A stretch of 35,725 nt of DNA. Source: Mycobacterium sp. GTDB lineage: Bacteria > Actinomycetota > Actinomycetes > Mycobacteriales > Mycobacteriaceae. Location of the stretch: positions 1 through 35,725 of the forward strand of contig NZ_JAOPWB010000297.1 in the NCBI RefSeq assembly GCF_025965855.1, in the 5' to 3' direction. Below the pieces are notes generated by a model. It searched no databases. It worked only from the letters and a program-made list of their open reading frames with translations, and was not told the DNA's origin. The translations under genes were made by a program, and so were the position numbers. Shown in pieces: positions 34,877 to 35,725 of the stretch. Each line of letters starts with the position of its first letter. The first letter of the stretch is position 1.

Positions 34877-35725
34877 ATGCCTGCCCGCACCGCGCTTTCC
34901 CCCGGAGTGATATCGCCGACTCTGCCGGTGCCCGGCCGCATTCCCCGCCCGGAGTACGTCGGCAAGCCGACCGCCCGGGAGGGCAGCGAGCCGTGGGTGC
35001 AGACACCCGAGGTCATCGAGAAGATGCGTGTGGCCGGCCGGATCGCGGCCGGCGCCCTGGCTGAGGCGGGCAAGGCGGTCGCGCCCGGCGTGACGACCGA
35101 CGAACTCGACCGGATCGCCCACGAGTACATGGTCGACAGCGGGGCCTATCCGTCGACGCTGGACTACAAGGGATTCCCCAAGTCGTGCTGCACCTCGCTC
35201 AACGAGGTCATCTGCCACGGAATCCCCGACTCGACGGTGATCGAGGACGGTGACATCGTCAACATCGATGTCACCGCCTACATCGACGGGGTGCACGGCG
35301 ACACCAACGCGACGTTTCTGGCCGGCGATGTCTCGGAGGAGCACCGGCTGCTCGTGGAGCGAACCCGCGAGGCCACGATGCGCGCGATCAACGCCGTAAA
35401 ACCGGGCCGCGCGCTCTCGGTGGTCGGCCGGGTCATCGAGTCGTACGCAAACCGGTTCGGGTACAACGTGGTTCGTGACTTCACCGGCCACGGCATCGGG
35501 ACCACGTTTCACAACGGGCTGGTGGTGCTGCACTACGAGCAGCCCTCCGTGGCGACGATCATCCAGCCGGGAATGACGTTCACCATCGAACCGATGATCA
35601 ACCTCGGCGCGCTGGACTACGAGATCTGGGACGACGGCTGGACCGTCGCCACCAAGGACAAGAAGTGGACCGCGCAGTTCGAGCACACGCTGGTGGTCAC
35701 CGACGACGGCGCCGAGATCCTGACC
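34877..35725 (+). CDS. map: Methionine aminopeptidase type I (3' end cut by window)
   Basis: The first 283 residues of a type I methionine aminopeptidase (M24 family), missing only the last few codons. It removes the N-terminal Met from new proteins. The metal ligands are in [20 protein letters not shown] (two Asp), [14 protein letters not shown] (His), [10 protein letters not shown] (Glu) and [10 protein letters not shown] (Glu). An N-terminal extension of about 40 residues carries PxxP-type sequence ([19 protein letters not shown]), as in mycobacterial MapB (Rv2861c). The ATG at 34877 aligns with that protein's start ([11 protein letters not shown]). Confidence 0.95.
   Translation, partial: MPARTALSPGVISPTLPVPGRIPRPEYVGKPTAREGSEPWVQTPEVIEKMRVAGRIAAGALAEAGKAVAPGVTTDELDRIAHEYMVDSGAYPSTLDYKGFPKSCCTSLNEVICHGIPDSTVIEDGDIVNIDVTAYIDGVHGDTNATFLAGDVSEEHRLLVERTREATMRAINAVKPGRALSVVGRVIESYANRFGYNVVRDFTGHGIGTTFHNGLVVLHYEQPSVATIIQPGMTFTIEPMINLGALDYEIWDDGWTVATKDKKWTAQFEHTLVVTDDGAEILT

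Noticed and set aside
1..35725. CRISPR arrays, tRNA/rRNA genes, complete insertion sequences or prophage genes
   Set aside because: Looked for by eye; no regularly spaced repeats, no recognisable tRNA or rRNA sequence and no transposase or phage protein among the frames (XerC is the chromosomal type).

Overview
The window is high-GC chromosomal DNA from a mycobacterium that is not of the M. tuberculosis complex. From xerC/rpsB/tsf through pyrH-frr-cdsA-rlmN to dxr-rip1-ispG-map, gene order and protein sequences follow (in reverse orientation) the M. tuberculosis block Rv2898c to Rv2861c as I know it. The mpt70/mpt83/dipZ and vapBC/relBE genes of that block are absent here, and accessory genes sit in the gaps.

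Left part (1-4600), iron: a minus-strand Fe(III) ABC transporter operon (lipoprotein, double-domain permease, ATPase cut by the window edge) lies behind a good IdeR iron box. It is followed by a decayed AraC-regulator/glyoxalase-fold pair carrying several frameshifts, then a secreted hemophore-type haem-binding protein with a GC-rich terminator.

Next (4688-10792): the yraN-comM-dprA operon, whose genes overlap by ATGA; a siderophore-interacting flavoprotein (viuB type); a lactate-2-monooxygenase-type flavoenzyme; and xerC. Convergent to xerC is a flavin/F420 monooxygenase-fold gene broken by two in-frame TAG codons and two frameshifts. A secreted M23-type protein is divergent from rpsB-tsf, after which come the amidase gene amiC and a convergent MarR regulator (Rv2887 type).

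Middle (16200-21850): an accessory block between the MarR gene and pyrH, where M. tuberculosis carries other genes. It holds a DUF1360 membrane protein, a ChaB/Rho_N protein, a DUF2795 protein, a stress-type short-chain dehydrogenase, an MPT63-like secreted DUF1942 protein, an acyltransferase, a GlnR-like orphan response regulator and a CsbD protein. Several of these families are general-stress genes in other bacteria, so I read the block as a stress/envelope island. Its non-coding spacers hold several palindromes and hairpins.

Right part (22116-35725): two housekeeping operons. pyrH-frr-cdsA-rlmN is followed by mpt53 and a CcdA-like disulfide partner. Then dxr-rip1-ispG-GNAT-penicillin-binding lipoprotein combines MEP isoprenoid synthesis, site-2 proteolysis and peptidoglycan synthesis. 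A DUF1707 protein and methionine aminopeptidase (cut at the right edge) close the window. A small DUF2631 gene faces dxr across a promoter region containing a 3 x 9-bp tandem repeat.

No tRNA, rRNA, CRISPR array or intact insertion sequence was seen. I found no wholly new enzymatic system. The most notable signals are the stress island with its palindromes, the IdeR-linked iron cluster, the two gene-decay loci, a duplicated rlmN tail, and a 22-bp intergenic inverted repeat before map.
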